DNA from: Bacillota bacterium
GTDB taxonomy: Bacteria > Bacillota > Desulfitobacteriia > Desulfitobacteriales > Desulfitobacteriaceae
Assembly: GCA_021849995.1 (NCBI GenBank)
Contig: JAJZSC010000011.1
Span: 1-9,312, forward strand
Length of the DNA: 9,312 nt
Direction: 5' to 3'
Shown here one piece after another: positions 1-5,602 of this stretch (positions within the stretch are counted from its first letter, which is position 1; each line of letters starts with the position of its first letter). A model generated the notes under the pieces. That model did not search any database. It was given only the letters and a program-made list of their open reading frames with translations, and was not told the DNA's origin. The position numbers were made by a program, and so were the translations under genes.

Positions 1-190
1 CTTTGTCTGACCTAATTGCTATAATCTTTTAAAATAATAACTACCTGAAATCAAATATTATCAAAGCAATCTGCTGAATTAAGTTATCGTCACGGACCAA
101 AAATATTTATTTAAATTGCAGTTGACCGTGCACTTATTCAATTTGTCCAGTCATATTATGGAACAAATTGGTAATAAGAGGTGTTTGGAA

Positions 191-361
191 ATGCATATGA
201 AAAAAATACATCATAAAATGGTTCATACAGTTAAACCTGGAGAAACACTTTGGAAAATAGCTCATCACCATCACACAACAGTTCATCATCTAATTCATCT
301 AAATCCTCAGATAAAAGATCCTAATCTGATCTATCCAGGCCAACGCATAAAAGTTCACTAG
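191..361 (+). CDS. Small histidine-rich single-LysM-domain protein
   Basis: The product is 56 residues, and from about residue 12 to 55 it is one LysM module (HTVKPGETLW near the start, LNPQIKDPNLIYPGQRIKV at the end). LysM domains bind the N-acetylglucosamine backbone of peptidoglycan or chitin. I chose the ATG at 191 because AAGAGGTG (176-183) sits 7 nt upstream; an in-frame TTG at 116 and ATG at 158 lack such a site. There is no signal peptide, lipobox or membrane segment, so export is not evident. Twelve of the 56 residues are histidine, including HHHH at 25-28 and HH at 32-33, within the part of LysM that normally carries variable polar residues. That suggests metal binding, but this is inference. 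The LysM assignment is firm; the function is unknown. Confidence 0.85.
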   Translation: MHMKKIHHKMVHTVKPGETLWKIAHHHHTTVHHLIHLNPQIKDPNLIYPGQRIKVH

Positions 362-415
362 TAAGTTATCTTGGTTTATTATTTATTGAGTTTAGGTTTG
401 TCTGTGAATAGAGTA

Positions 416-446
416 AAACTGGAAGGGCAGAGAGCTCTTCCAGTTT
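416..446. terminator. Bidirectional terminator hairpin between convergent genes
   Basis: A perfect 10-bp inverted repeat, AAACTGGAAG (416-425) and CTTCCAGTTT (437-446), flanks an 11-nt loop. It lies between the LysM gene (+) and the lipoprotein gene (-, ending 6 nt away). The A/T ends of the stem give short U tracts in both directions (TTT on +, TTTT on -), so it probably terminates both transcripts. The U tracts are short, so efficiency is uncertain. Confidence 0.7.
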
Positions 447-451
447 AGGTA

Positions 452-766
452 TTAATGTTCATGCCCTACTATTTTCCAGGTATTTGAGGATTTTTTTAAA
501 GTTGGCTTTGCTTTATGTTCTAGGCCATCTTTTGTTGTATAATTGGCCTCTACAACGGCAGATTTACCGTCGGCACTTATGGTAACTCCAGTAACCGTGA
601 TTTTGACAACAGGCTCTCTATGGAAAGTTAAATCATTCATAATTATTTGTGCAGCCGCTTCAGGTGTCAAAGTTGGTTTACTAGTAGTGGACACACTTTG
701 AGCACAACCGCCCAATAAAAGGGTAAGGACTAATAGGCCAGTAATTGCGTAGGTGTGCTTTTTCAA
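452..766 (-). CDS. Small secreted lipoprotein of unknown function
   Basis: The product is 104 residues. The N-terminus has positive charges (MKKH), a hydrophobic stretch (about residues 7-18) and a lipobox LGGC with the lipidated cysteine at 21, so it is a lipoprotein anchored on the outer face of the membrane with about 84 mature residues. The mature part has an alpha segment (about 35-46, PEAAAQIIMNDL) and then beta-rich sequence ending in KKSSNTWKIVGHEH. This resembles small NTF2-like or DUF4878-type lipoproteins, but I cannot assign a family. The start is TTG at 766: an in-frame TGA lies immediately upstream, and GGGAG (779-775) is 8 nt away. It stands alone, divergent from the YgbA-family gene and convergent with the LysM gene. 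Confidence 0.85.
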   Translation of the reverse strand: MKKHTYAITGLLVLTLLLGGCAQSVSTTSKPTLTPEAAAQIIMNDLTFHREPVVKITVTGVTISADGKSAVVEANYTTKDGLEHKAKPTLKKSSNTWKIVGHEH

Positions 767-804
767 TCACATCACTCCCTGTAAAAATGGATTATAATAT
801 TAAC

Positions 805-819
805 TACATAGACTATGTA
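805..819. repeat. Perfect 7-bp inverted repeat, possible operator
   Basis: TACATAG (805-811) and CTATGTA (813-819) are perfect arms around a single A. The site lies in the predicted leader of the lipoprotein gene and just upstream of its alternative -10 (796-791). The position and odd symmetry suit a dimeric regulator's binding site. No regulator can be named. Confidence 0.35.
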
Positions 820-836
820 TATAAGCCTAGAGGCTG

Positions 837-865
837 GATATAACTACATGCTTCATTTATGTCAA
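837..865 (-). promoter_or_regulatory. Putative sigma-A promoter of the lipoprotein gene
   Basis: On the minus strand, TTGACA (865-860) is followed after 17 nt by TATATC (842-837). The -35 is perfect and the -10 matches 4 of 6. This would give a 5' UTR of about 65 nt. A perfect TATAAT (796-791) closer to the gene lacks a good -35 at the right distance and is the alternative. Confidence 0.4.
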
Positions 866-924
866 TTTCCGACAATAATAATTATGAAGGATTCTATTCA
901 CACTTGGTCGGCTTAGATCTGGTC

Positions 925-954
925 TTGATATTTTTTTCATTGCCATAGTATATA
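925..954 (+). promoter_or_regulatory. Putative promoter of the YgbA-family gene
   Basis: TTGATA (925-930) and TATATA (949-954) are 18 nt apart on the plus strand, placing transcription start about 40 nt before the gene. I saw no convincing NsrR- or FNR-type palindrome here. Both boxes are imperfect, so confidence is low. Confidence 0.35.
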
Positions 955-1003
955 GAAAAAGGAATCTGTTCTAAAGAGCCAAAGATAAGATGATTGACGG
1001 GAA

Positions 1004-1336
1004 GTGATTGTGGTGGGAGCTAACAGTGGGCGCCTTGAACGTGAGAGAAATACAATTAAAAAGATGATTCGAATTTATTGTAGGGACAATCATTCAACTA
1101 GTGGAGAATTATGTGAAGAATGCCTGGCTTTATTTGATTATGCTAGTCTAAGGCTAGATAAATGCAAGTTTGGTAAAGACAAACCAGTTTGTGGTAACTG
1201 CACGATTCATTGTTATAAACCTGATATGCGACAAAAGGTAAGGGAAGTTATGAAATATTCCGGGCCTAAAATGATCTTTGAACATCCTATGGATGCAGTA
1301 AAACATTTAGTAGAGAAACGCCGCAAAATGCCTTAA
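1004..1336 (+). CDS. YgbA-family (nitrous oxide-stimulated promoter family) protein
   Basis: The product is 110 residues and matches the YgbA / 'nitrous oxide-stimulated promoter' family. Recognisable blocks are RERNTIKKMIRIYCRDNH (about 13-30), LCEECLALFDYASLRLDKC (about 36-54), CGNCTIHCYKPDMRQKVR (63-80) and VMKYSGPKM (82-90). Seven cysteines (26, 37, 40, 54, 63, 66, 70), arranged as CxxC and CxxCxxxC, suggest a bound metal or Fe-S centre, though the family's biochemistry is not known to me. Enterobacterial homologues belong to the nitric-oxide-responsive NsrR regulon. The GTG at 1004 may not be the true start: GGGAAG (999-1004) better serves the in-frame GTG at 1010 or 1013. The gene stands alone, upstream of the hisS leader. 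The family call is good; the role is inferred. Confidence 0.85.
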   Translation: MIVVGANSGRLERERNTIKKMIRIYCRDNHSTSGELCEECLALFDYASLRLDKCKFGKDKPVCGNCTIHCYKPDMRQKVREVMKYSGPKMIFEHPMDAVKHLVEKRRKMP

Positions 1337-1366
1337 CCCGCAAATATCAAAGGCAAAATGCCTTAA
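1323..1366 (+). repeat. 14-bp direct repeat at the 3' end of the YgbA-family gene
   Basis: GCAAAATGCCTTAA occurs at 1323-1336, covering the last codons and stop of the gene, and again at 1353-1366, exactly 30 nt later. The second copy is part of a small hairpin (AAGGCA 1350-1355, AAA loop, TGCCTT 1359-1364) and ends just before the -35 box of the hisS leader. No U tract follows, so it is not a typical intrinsic terminator. Confidence 0.7.
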
Positions 1367-1367
1367 G

Positions 1368-1396
1368 TTGACAAACTGTAAACCAATCGTTATCAT
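1368..1396 (+). promoter_or_regulatory. Promoter of the hisS-aspS T-box operon
   Basis: TTGACA (1368-1373) and TATCAT (1391-1396) are separated by 17 nt, giving a start near 1403, just before the T-box leader. A second candidate -10, TATAAT at 1399-1404 with an upstream TG (extended -10), lies 25 nt from the same -35 and could be an overlapping start. Confidence 0.65.
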
Positions 1397-1403
1397 GTTA
1401 TAA

Positions 1404-1652
1404 TATAGAAAGTGTGAACATAGTTCTCTGGATTAACTCTTCGGGAAGGGATTAAGAGGAATACTCTTTACAGGGAGGGCTGGCGTGACTGAAACCGGCC
1501 TGGGAGGATCTTAGTCGGACAGCCTGAGGAAAGAGGATATTGTGCGGTTGGTCTCGTTATCGACTATAAAGTGGGCGGAGTAATTCTCCGTCAAAAAGGG
1601 TGGCACCACGGGAGCTCTCGTCCCTTGTTTTACAGGGGAAGGGGGCTTTTTT
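1404..1652 (+). promoter_or_regulatory. T-box riboswitch leader, probably tRNA-Asp responsive
   Basis: This is a T-box leader controlling hisS-aspS by tRNA-dependent antitermination. The conserved T-box (AGGGTGGCACCACGG, 1597-1611) is unmistakable; AGGG (1597-1600) can pair with CCCT (1622-1625) to form the antiterminator. A Stem I apical region is visible (GGGAGGGCTGG near 1473-1483, then GTGACTGAAACCGG). CTCTT (1437-1441) can pair with AAGAG (1531-1535), and CGGG (1442-1445) with CCTG (1523-1526), leaving an AGGA bulge as in the basal K-turn. Just 5' of that helix lies GAC (1518-1520), the best specifier candidate (Asp). The bulge UGGC (1601-1604) would pair with a tRNA ending G73-CCA, as in tRNA-Asp, and not with C73 of tRNA-His. 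A stem III-like hairpin is CGGAG/CTCCG (1576-1590). The class is certain; the specificity is inferred. Confidence 0.95.
1614..1652 (+). terminator. Regulated intrinsic terminator of the T-box leader
   Basis: GCTCTCGTCCCTTG (1614-1627) pairs with CAGGGGAAGGGGGC (1633-1646) over 14 positions with one mismatch and some G-U pairs. The loop is TTTTA and six T follow (1647-1652). Its 5' arm overlaps the T-box antiterminator, so binding of uncharged tRNA would prevent this hairpin and allow read-through into hisS. Confidence 0.92.
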
Positions 1653-1703
1653 GCATTAGAAAAAGCAAAATCTCAAGATAGATGACCGATAGGAGGGAAC
1701 AAA

Positions 1704-2981
1704 TTGTCTATTCAGCGTCCCAAAGGAACCCAGGATTTACTGCCGGGATATATCGAGAAGTGGCAGTATCTAGAAGAAGTTATTCGTAAAGTGTGTTTTG
1801 AGTATGGGTATGAGGAGATTCGAACTCCGGTTTTTGAGTCAACCGAATTATTTAAGCGGGGAGTAGGAGAGACTACTGACATAGTTAATAAAGAGATGTA
1901 TACTTTCCTCGATAAGGGAGAACGTTCTATGACCCTTAGGCCTGAGGGTACGGCATCCGTTTGCAGAGCTTATGTCGAAAACAAGCTTTACGGTACCCAG
2001 CAACCTGTGAAACTATATTATGTAGGCCCTATGTTCCGTTATGAACGGCCACAAACTGGCAGATTCAGACAGTTTCATCAGTTTGGGGCAGAAGTACTAG
2101 GAGCTGATAAACCAGTCGTTGATGCAGAGGTAATTACCCTGGTCTGGGATTTATATCAGCGGCTAGGACTAACCGGTCTGGAAGTACATATTAACTCTGT
2201 CGGTTGTCCCTCTTGCAGACCGCTCCACCGAGAAAGCCTGCAGAGTTTTCTCGATCAGAGGCGGACTGATTTATGCAGGGATTGCCAGGACCGTTTCGAT
2301 CGCAATCCGATGAGGATTCTTGACTGTAAAAACCCGTCTTGTCAGACCCTCACACACGGTGCTCCTACAACTCTTGATCACTTATGTGAAGATTGTGCAA
2401 GTCATTTCACCCAACTGCAAGAGTTATTAGAAGCTGCAGGTGTGGCTTATAAAGTCAATTCTCGTCTGGTTAGAGGGTTGGATTATTATAGAAGAACTGC
2501 TTTTGAAGTTCTAGTAGAGGAAATTGGTGCCCAGAGCGCAATTTGTGGCGGAGGTCGTTATGATGGCCTGGTTGAAGAAATCGGAGGGCCGTCGACGCCA
2601 GGAATTGGCTTTGCCATGGGGATGGAAAGAGTGCTTGCTGCTATCGAGGTTCAAAAGAAGTTCCCCGAACTTAAACCTGCTCAATTTGCCATGGTAATTG
2701 CCCTAGGGGACAAGGCTCAGCAAAGAGGTTTCTCAATCTTAAGCGAGCTAAGAAAGAGTGGAGTTCCAGCAAGTATTGATTTAGTTGGACGAAGCTTAAA
2801 GGCTCAACTAAAAGCAGCAGACAGGGTAAATGCTCATTATGCTCTGATTTTAGGGCAAGATGAATTAGATAGGGGTAGGGTTGTGATCCGTAATTTGAGG
2901 CTGGGAGAACAGTCAGAGGTTCCGGTTTCCGAAATAGTAAGTGTAATTAGTGATAAGTATAGAGAGGGTGCTAGAGTATGA
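1704..2981 (+). CDS. hisS: Histidyl-tRNA synthetase
   Basis: This cytoplasmic class II synthetase charges tRNA-His with histidine using ATP. The 425-residue length is typical. Visible motifs are motif 2 (FRYERPQTGRFRQFHQFGAE, 111-130), the HisRS-specific histidine-binding signature LVRGLDYYRRTAFEV (255-269), GGGRYDGL (282-289) and motif 3 GIGFAMGMERVL (300-311). A C-terminal anticodon-binding domain follows from about 328. The insertion domain has eight cysteines in four pairs (168/171, 191/194, 208/213, 228/231), a pattern I recall in other Firmicute HisRS and consistent with zinc binding. The start is TTG at 1704, with AGGAGG (1691-1696) 7 nt upstream. It lies directly behind the T-box terminator, and its stop overlaps the aspS start (ATGA), so the two are translationally coupled. 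Confidence 0.98.
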   Translation: MSIQRPKGTQDLLPGYIEKWQYLEEVIRKVCFEYGYEEIRTPVFESTELFKRGVGETTDIVNKEMYTFLDKGERSMTLRPEGTASVCRAYVENKLYGTQQPVKLYYVGPMFRYERPQTGRFRQFHQFGAEVLGADKPVVDAEVITLVWDLYQRLGLTGLEVHINSVGCPSCRPLHRESLQSFLDQRRTDLCRDCQDRFDRNPMRILDCKNPSCQTLTHGAPTTLDHLCEDCASHFTQLQELLEAAGVAYKVNSRLVRGLDYYRRTAFEVLVEEIGAQSAICGGGRYDGLVEEIGGPSTPGIGFAMGMERVLAAIEVQKKFPELKPAQFAMVIALGDKAQQRGFSILSELRKSGVPASIDLVGRSLKAQLKAADRVNAHYALILGQDELDRGRVVIRNLRLGEQSEVPVSEIVSVISDKYREGARV

Positions 2982-4759
2982 CTTTATTGGCAGAACGCAC
3001 AGAGGCAGGTACATTAAGGGCAAGCAGTAGTGGTGACAAGGTAAGATTGCTTGGCTGGGTACAAAGAAGACGTGATCACGGCGGGGTTATCTTCGTTGAT
3101 TTAAGAGACCGTTCCGGAATTGTTCAAGTCGTTTTTAATCCTGATATGCCTGAGGAGGCATTTGTTAGGGCAGAAAGACTTCGCACGGAATACGTTGTAT
3201 CAGTCTCAGGATCTATCAGAAAGCGTCCAGAGGGAGCAGAGAATTCGAATATTGCAACAGGCGAGATAGAAGTTGTCGCAGAAACCCTTGATATTCTTAA
3301 TGGAGCTAAGACTCCGCCGTTCTATATTCAAGATAATGTTGATGTAGATGAATCCGTAAGGTTAAAATATCGCTATTTGGATTTAAGGCGCCCTGAGATG
3401 CAAGCAGTTTTTAAAACTAGGCATCAGATAACCCAGATTATGCGTAATTATTTTGATAGCCGTGGCTTCTATGAAATTGAGACTCCAATCCTCACAAAAT
3501 CCACTCCAGAAGGAGCAAGAGATTATCTGGTTCCAAGTCGGGTTCATCCAGGAGAGTTTTATGCTTTGCCGCAATCCCCTCAAATCTTTAAGCAACTCCT
3601 AATGGTTTCCGGAATGGAGAAGTATTTCCAGATTGCCCGTTGTTTTAGGGATGAAGATCTGCGTGCTGACAGACAACCGGAGTTTACCCAACTGGATGTG
3701 GAAATGTCCTTCGTTGAGGTAGAAGATATCCTGCCACTTATGGAAGAGATGATGGCTCGAATCTTTGCAGAGACCACTGGGAAGACCGTACAAACTCCCT
3801 TTCCACGTCTGACTTTTAATGAGGCTTGGGAACGTTATGGATCTGACAAGCCTGACACCCGCTTTGGAATGGAACTGGTAGATGTTGCTGATGAAGTTGT
3901 CAATTCAGGTTTTAAAGTATTTACCGATATCCTTGCCAAAGGGGGCAGGGTAAAAGGTATTTGTGCCAAAGGTTGTGCCACCATGCCTCGCCGTGAACTT
4001 GATGGGCTGGTGAACTTTGTCAACACTTATGGTGCTAAAGGTTTGGCATATATTGTCTTGGCGGAAGAAGGAGTCAAATCCCCTATAGCAAAATTCTTTA
4101 CTGAAGAAGAGTTAAGCAGCCTAATCAGTAGAATGCGTGGAGAGACAGGAGATATCTTATTCTTTGTGGCAGATAAAGATAAGGTAGTAGGGGATGCGCT
4201 TGGTCATTTACGCCTTGAGTTGGCTAAAAGGCTTAACCTTATTCAAGAGGGTACACTTAACTTCCTTTGGGTGACGGAATTTCCACTGCTTGAGTATGAT
4301 GAAGAGGAAAAACGCTATGTCGCAATTCATCATCCATTTACCTCTCCGATGGATGAAGATTTACCTTTGCTCGACACAGATCCGGGTAAGGCTAGAGCCA
4401 AAGCGTATGACTTGATTCTTAACGGAGTCGAACTTGGTGGCGGCAGTATTCGTATTCATAGACGTGAAGTTCAAGAAAAAATGTTCACACTTTTAGGCCT
4501 TTCACCAGAAGATGCCATTTCAAAATTCGGTTTTCTCTTAGAGGGATTCGAGTACGGAACTCCACCGCATGGAGGAATTGCCTTTGGCCTAGACCGCCTG
4601 GTGATGCTGGTCGCAGGCAGGGAAAACATTCGTGATGTTATTGCTTTTCCGAAAACCCAGAGTGCCACCTGTTTGCTGACCCAAGCACCTTCGGCTGTAG
4701 TAGGTAAGCAATTAAAAGAGTTAAGTATCAAAACGCATATAATTGCAGCTAGTAAATAA
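2978..4759 (+). CDS. aspS: Aspartyl-tRNA synthetase (bacterial type, possibly non-discriminating)
   Basis: This class IIb enzyme charges tRNA-Asp with aspartate. The 593-residue length fits the bacterial type with a GAD insertion domain. In order there is an N-terminal OB-fold anticodon-binding domain (about 1-105, with GWVQRRRDHGGVIFVDLRDR), the catalytic core with YRYLDLRR (131-138), QSPQ (199-202), motif 2 FRDEDLRADRQPEF (223-236), the GAD domain (about 285-420), GVELGGGSIRIH (483-494) and motif 3 GGIAFGLDRLVML (532-544). His34 and Gly86 lie where non-discriminating AspRS enzymes, which also make Asp-tRNA-Asn, have His and Gly, while discriminating ones tend to have Leu and a different residue. 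The ATG overlaps the hisS stop by 4 nt. No clear terminator follows before the next promoter. Confidence 0.98.
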   Translation: MTLLAERTEAGTLRASSSGDKVRLLGWVQRRRDHGGVIFVDLRDRSGIVQVVFNPDMPEEAFVRAERLRTEYVVSVSGSIRKRPEGAENSNIATGEIEVVAETLDILNGAKTPPFYIQDNVDVDESVRLKYRYLDLRRPEMQAVFKTRHQITQIMRNYFDSRGFYEIETPILTKSTPEGARDYLVPSRVHPGEFYALPQSPQIFKQLLMVSGMEKYFQIARCFRDEDLRADRQPEFTQLDVEMSFVEVEDILPLMEEMMARIFAETTGKTVQTPFPRLTFNEAWERYGSDKPDTRFGMELVDVADEVVNSGFKVFTDILAKGGRVKGICAKGCATMPRRELDGLVNFVNTYGAKGLAYIVLAEEGVKSPIAKFFTEEELSSLISRMRGETGDILFFVADKDKVVGDALGHLRLELAKRLNLIQEGTLNFLWVTEFPLLEYDEEEKRYVAIHHPFTSPMDEDLPLLDTDPGKARAKAYDLILNGVELGGGSIRIHRREVQEKMFTLLGLSPEDAISKFGFLLEGFEYGTPPHGGIAFGLDRLVMLVAGRENIRDVIAFPKTQSATCLLTQAPSAVVGKQLKELSIKTHIIAASK

Positions 4760-4791
4760 TAATATAGTTGAATTGAATTCTGGAATTTTGT

Positions 4792-4820
4792 TTGACAGTT
4801 TAGTTTTGACAGCGTATAAT
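4792..4820 (+). promoter_or_regulatory. Consensus sigma-A promoter of the CsoR-like gene
   Basis: TTGACA (4792-4797) and TATAAT (4815-4820) are separated by exactly 17 nt, a perfect match to the housekeeping consensus. A second TTGACA at 4806-4811 is too close to the -10 to act with it. Such a strong promoter fits a gene held down by a repressor. Confidence 0.9.
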
Positions 4821-4831
4821 AACACTGTAAT

Positions 4832-4846
4832 TACCCCCTTGGGGTA
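4832..4846. promoter_or_regulatory. Putative CsoR-family operator
   Basis: TACCCC (4832-4837), CTT, GGGGTA (4841-4846) is a perfect inverted repeat with a G/C tract flanked by T/A ends. CsoR/RcnR-family repressors bind operators of this general kind. It starts 11 nt after the -10 box, over the likely transcription start and just before the ribosome site, so a bound protein would block initiation. Binding by the adjacent gene product (autoregulation) is inferred. Confidence 0.75.
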
Positions 4847-4860
4847 TCGGAGGAATGATA

Positions 4861-5151
4861 GTGGACACGAATTCCTTTACAGAGTCTAATAATGATTCCA
4901 AACAGGATCTGATTCGAAGACTTAAAAAGATTGAGGGGCAAGTTAAAGGTCTTCAAAGAATGGTTGAAAGTGACAAGTATTGTGTTGATATTCTTATTCA
5001 AGTAGCTGCAGTACGGGCCGCTATCAACAAAGTAGGGACTATGGTTTTTGAAAATCATTCCCGTCACTGTATTCTAAGTGCTATCGATTCAAAAGACAAA
5101 GACGCCGCAATAGAAGAACTAATCGGTGTCCTGGGTAAATTCGTAAGGTAA
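4861..5151 (+). CDS. CsoR-family (DUF156) metal- or thiol-sensing repressor
   Basis: This is a small all-helical cytoplasmic repressor of the CsoR/RcnR/FrmR/CstR family, 96 residues from the GTG at 4861. I chose that start because GGAGG (4849-4853) is 7 nt upstream; the ATG at 4855 is only 1 nt from it. Family sequence is evident in LIRRLKKIEGQVKGLQRMVE (17-36). In GTG-based numbering, Cys41, His66 and Cys70 have exactly the C-x24-H-x3-C spacing of the Cu(I) ligands of CsoR, and Tyr40 and Glu86 match its second-shell residues. That favours a Cu(I) sensor; an InrS-like nickel sensor also has C-H-C. CstR (persulfide) is less likely because it lacks the His. No copper ATPase or CopZ is adjacent; the next gene, 46 nt on, is thioredoxin, probably in the same transcript. 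Confidence 0.92.
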   Translation: MDTNSFTESNNDSKQDLIRRLKKIEGQVKGLQRMVESDKYCVDILIQVAAVRAAINKVGTMVFENHSRHCILSAIDSKDKDAAIEELIGVLGKFVR

Positions 5152-5197
5152 AATACTATTGTAAATAATATTTGTTTAATTAAGGAGGAGTCTGATT

Positions 5198-5527
5198 ATG
5201 GCAGGAGCAAATACTCAAACTTTTACTACGGACAACTGGAGCACCGATGTACTAGGTTCTGACAAACCTGTACTGGTTGATTTTTGGGCAGCTTGGTGCA
5301 GTCCGTGCCGTATGGTCGCTCCAATTGTAGATGAGCTTGCAGATGAGTATACTGGTAAAATAGTTATTGGTAAACTCAATGTAGATGAGCATGGAGCAGT
5401 TGCTAGCCAGTATGGTATCATGAGTATTCCTACTTTGGGTATTTTTAAAGGTGGAAAAATGGTTGATAAAATTGTGGGATTCCGCGGTAAAGCGGATCTG
5501 GTAAAGATGCTTGAAGCTCACGCTTAA
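5198..5527 (+). CDS. trxA: Thioredoxin with variant WCSPC active site
   Basis: This 109-residue cytoplasmic thioredoxin reduces protein disulfides using electrons from thioredoxin reductase. Motifs include VLVDFWAAWCSPC (25-37), the buried Asp28, the cis-proline SIPT (76-79) and the GGK turn (85-87). The redox motif is CSPC (Cys34, Cys37) in place of the classical CGPC, a Gly-to-Ser change that may shift redox potential or partner choice. AGGAGG (5183-5188) lies 9 nt before the ATG. I see no promoter in the 46-nt gap after the CsoR-like gene, so trxA is probably transcribed from the repressor's promoter and could be induced with it. A strong terminator follows. The family is certain; whether this is the cell's main thioredoxin is unknown. 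Confidence 0.96.
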   Translation: MAGANTQTFTTDNWSTDVLGSDKPVLVDFWAAWCSPCRMVAPIVDELADEYTGKIVIGKLNVDEHGAVASQYGIMSIPTLGIFKGGKMVDKIVGFRGKADLVKMLEAHA

Positions 5528-5556
5528 TCACGAATAACAGCCATTGAAAGAAAATA

Positions 5557-5594
5557 GAGAAAAGCGATGCCAGGTTATAGGCATCGCTTTTCTC
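5557..5594. terminator. Strong bidirectional terminator between trxA and rarA
   Basis: A perfect 15-bp inverted repeat (5557-5571 and 5580-5594, core GCGATGCC/GGCATCGC) has an 8-nt loop. The AAAA/TTTT segments of the stem give U-rich ends in both directions. It lies between the trxA stop (5527) and the stop of the oppositely oriented rarA (5603), so it can end both transcripts. Confidence 0.92.
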
Positions 5595-5602
5595 CATTCC
5601 AC

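Noticed and set aside
17..25. TGC-TATAAT, an extended -10 promoter at the left edge
   Set aside because: The -35 region would be at or beyond the window edge, and the start would be about 160 nt from the LysM gene, so it cannot be assigned.
116..190. Longer N-terminus for the LysM gene from TTG 116 or ATG 158
   Set aside because: Neither start has a Shine-Dalgarno sequence, and the added residues do not form a signal peptide. AAGAGGTG is ideally placed for the ATG at 191.
1350..1364. AAGGCA-AAA-TGCCTT hairpin as a terminator of the YgbA-family gene
   Set aside because: The stem is short and no U tract follows; the next bases lead straight into a -35 box.
1511..1513. TTA (Leu) as the T-box specifier, by analogy of spacing to GGAC
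   Set aside because: The UGGC bulge calls for discriminator G73, while tRNA-Leu has A73, and leucine does not fit a hisS-aspS operon. GAC at 1518-1520 fits both.
3383..4731. Several open frames of 60-90 codons on the minus strand inside aspS
   Set aside because: They lie opposite a fully supported synthetase gene, lack ribosome sites and show no domain sequence, so they are chance antisense frames.
5215..5521. Two minus-strand open frames opposite trxA
   Set aside because: They are antisense to a thioredoxin with intact motifs, have no ribosome site and show no recognisable protein.
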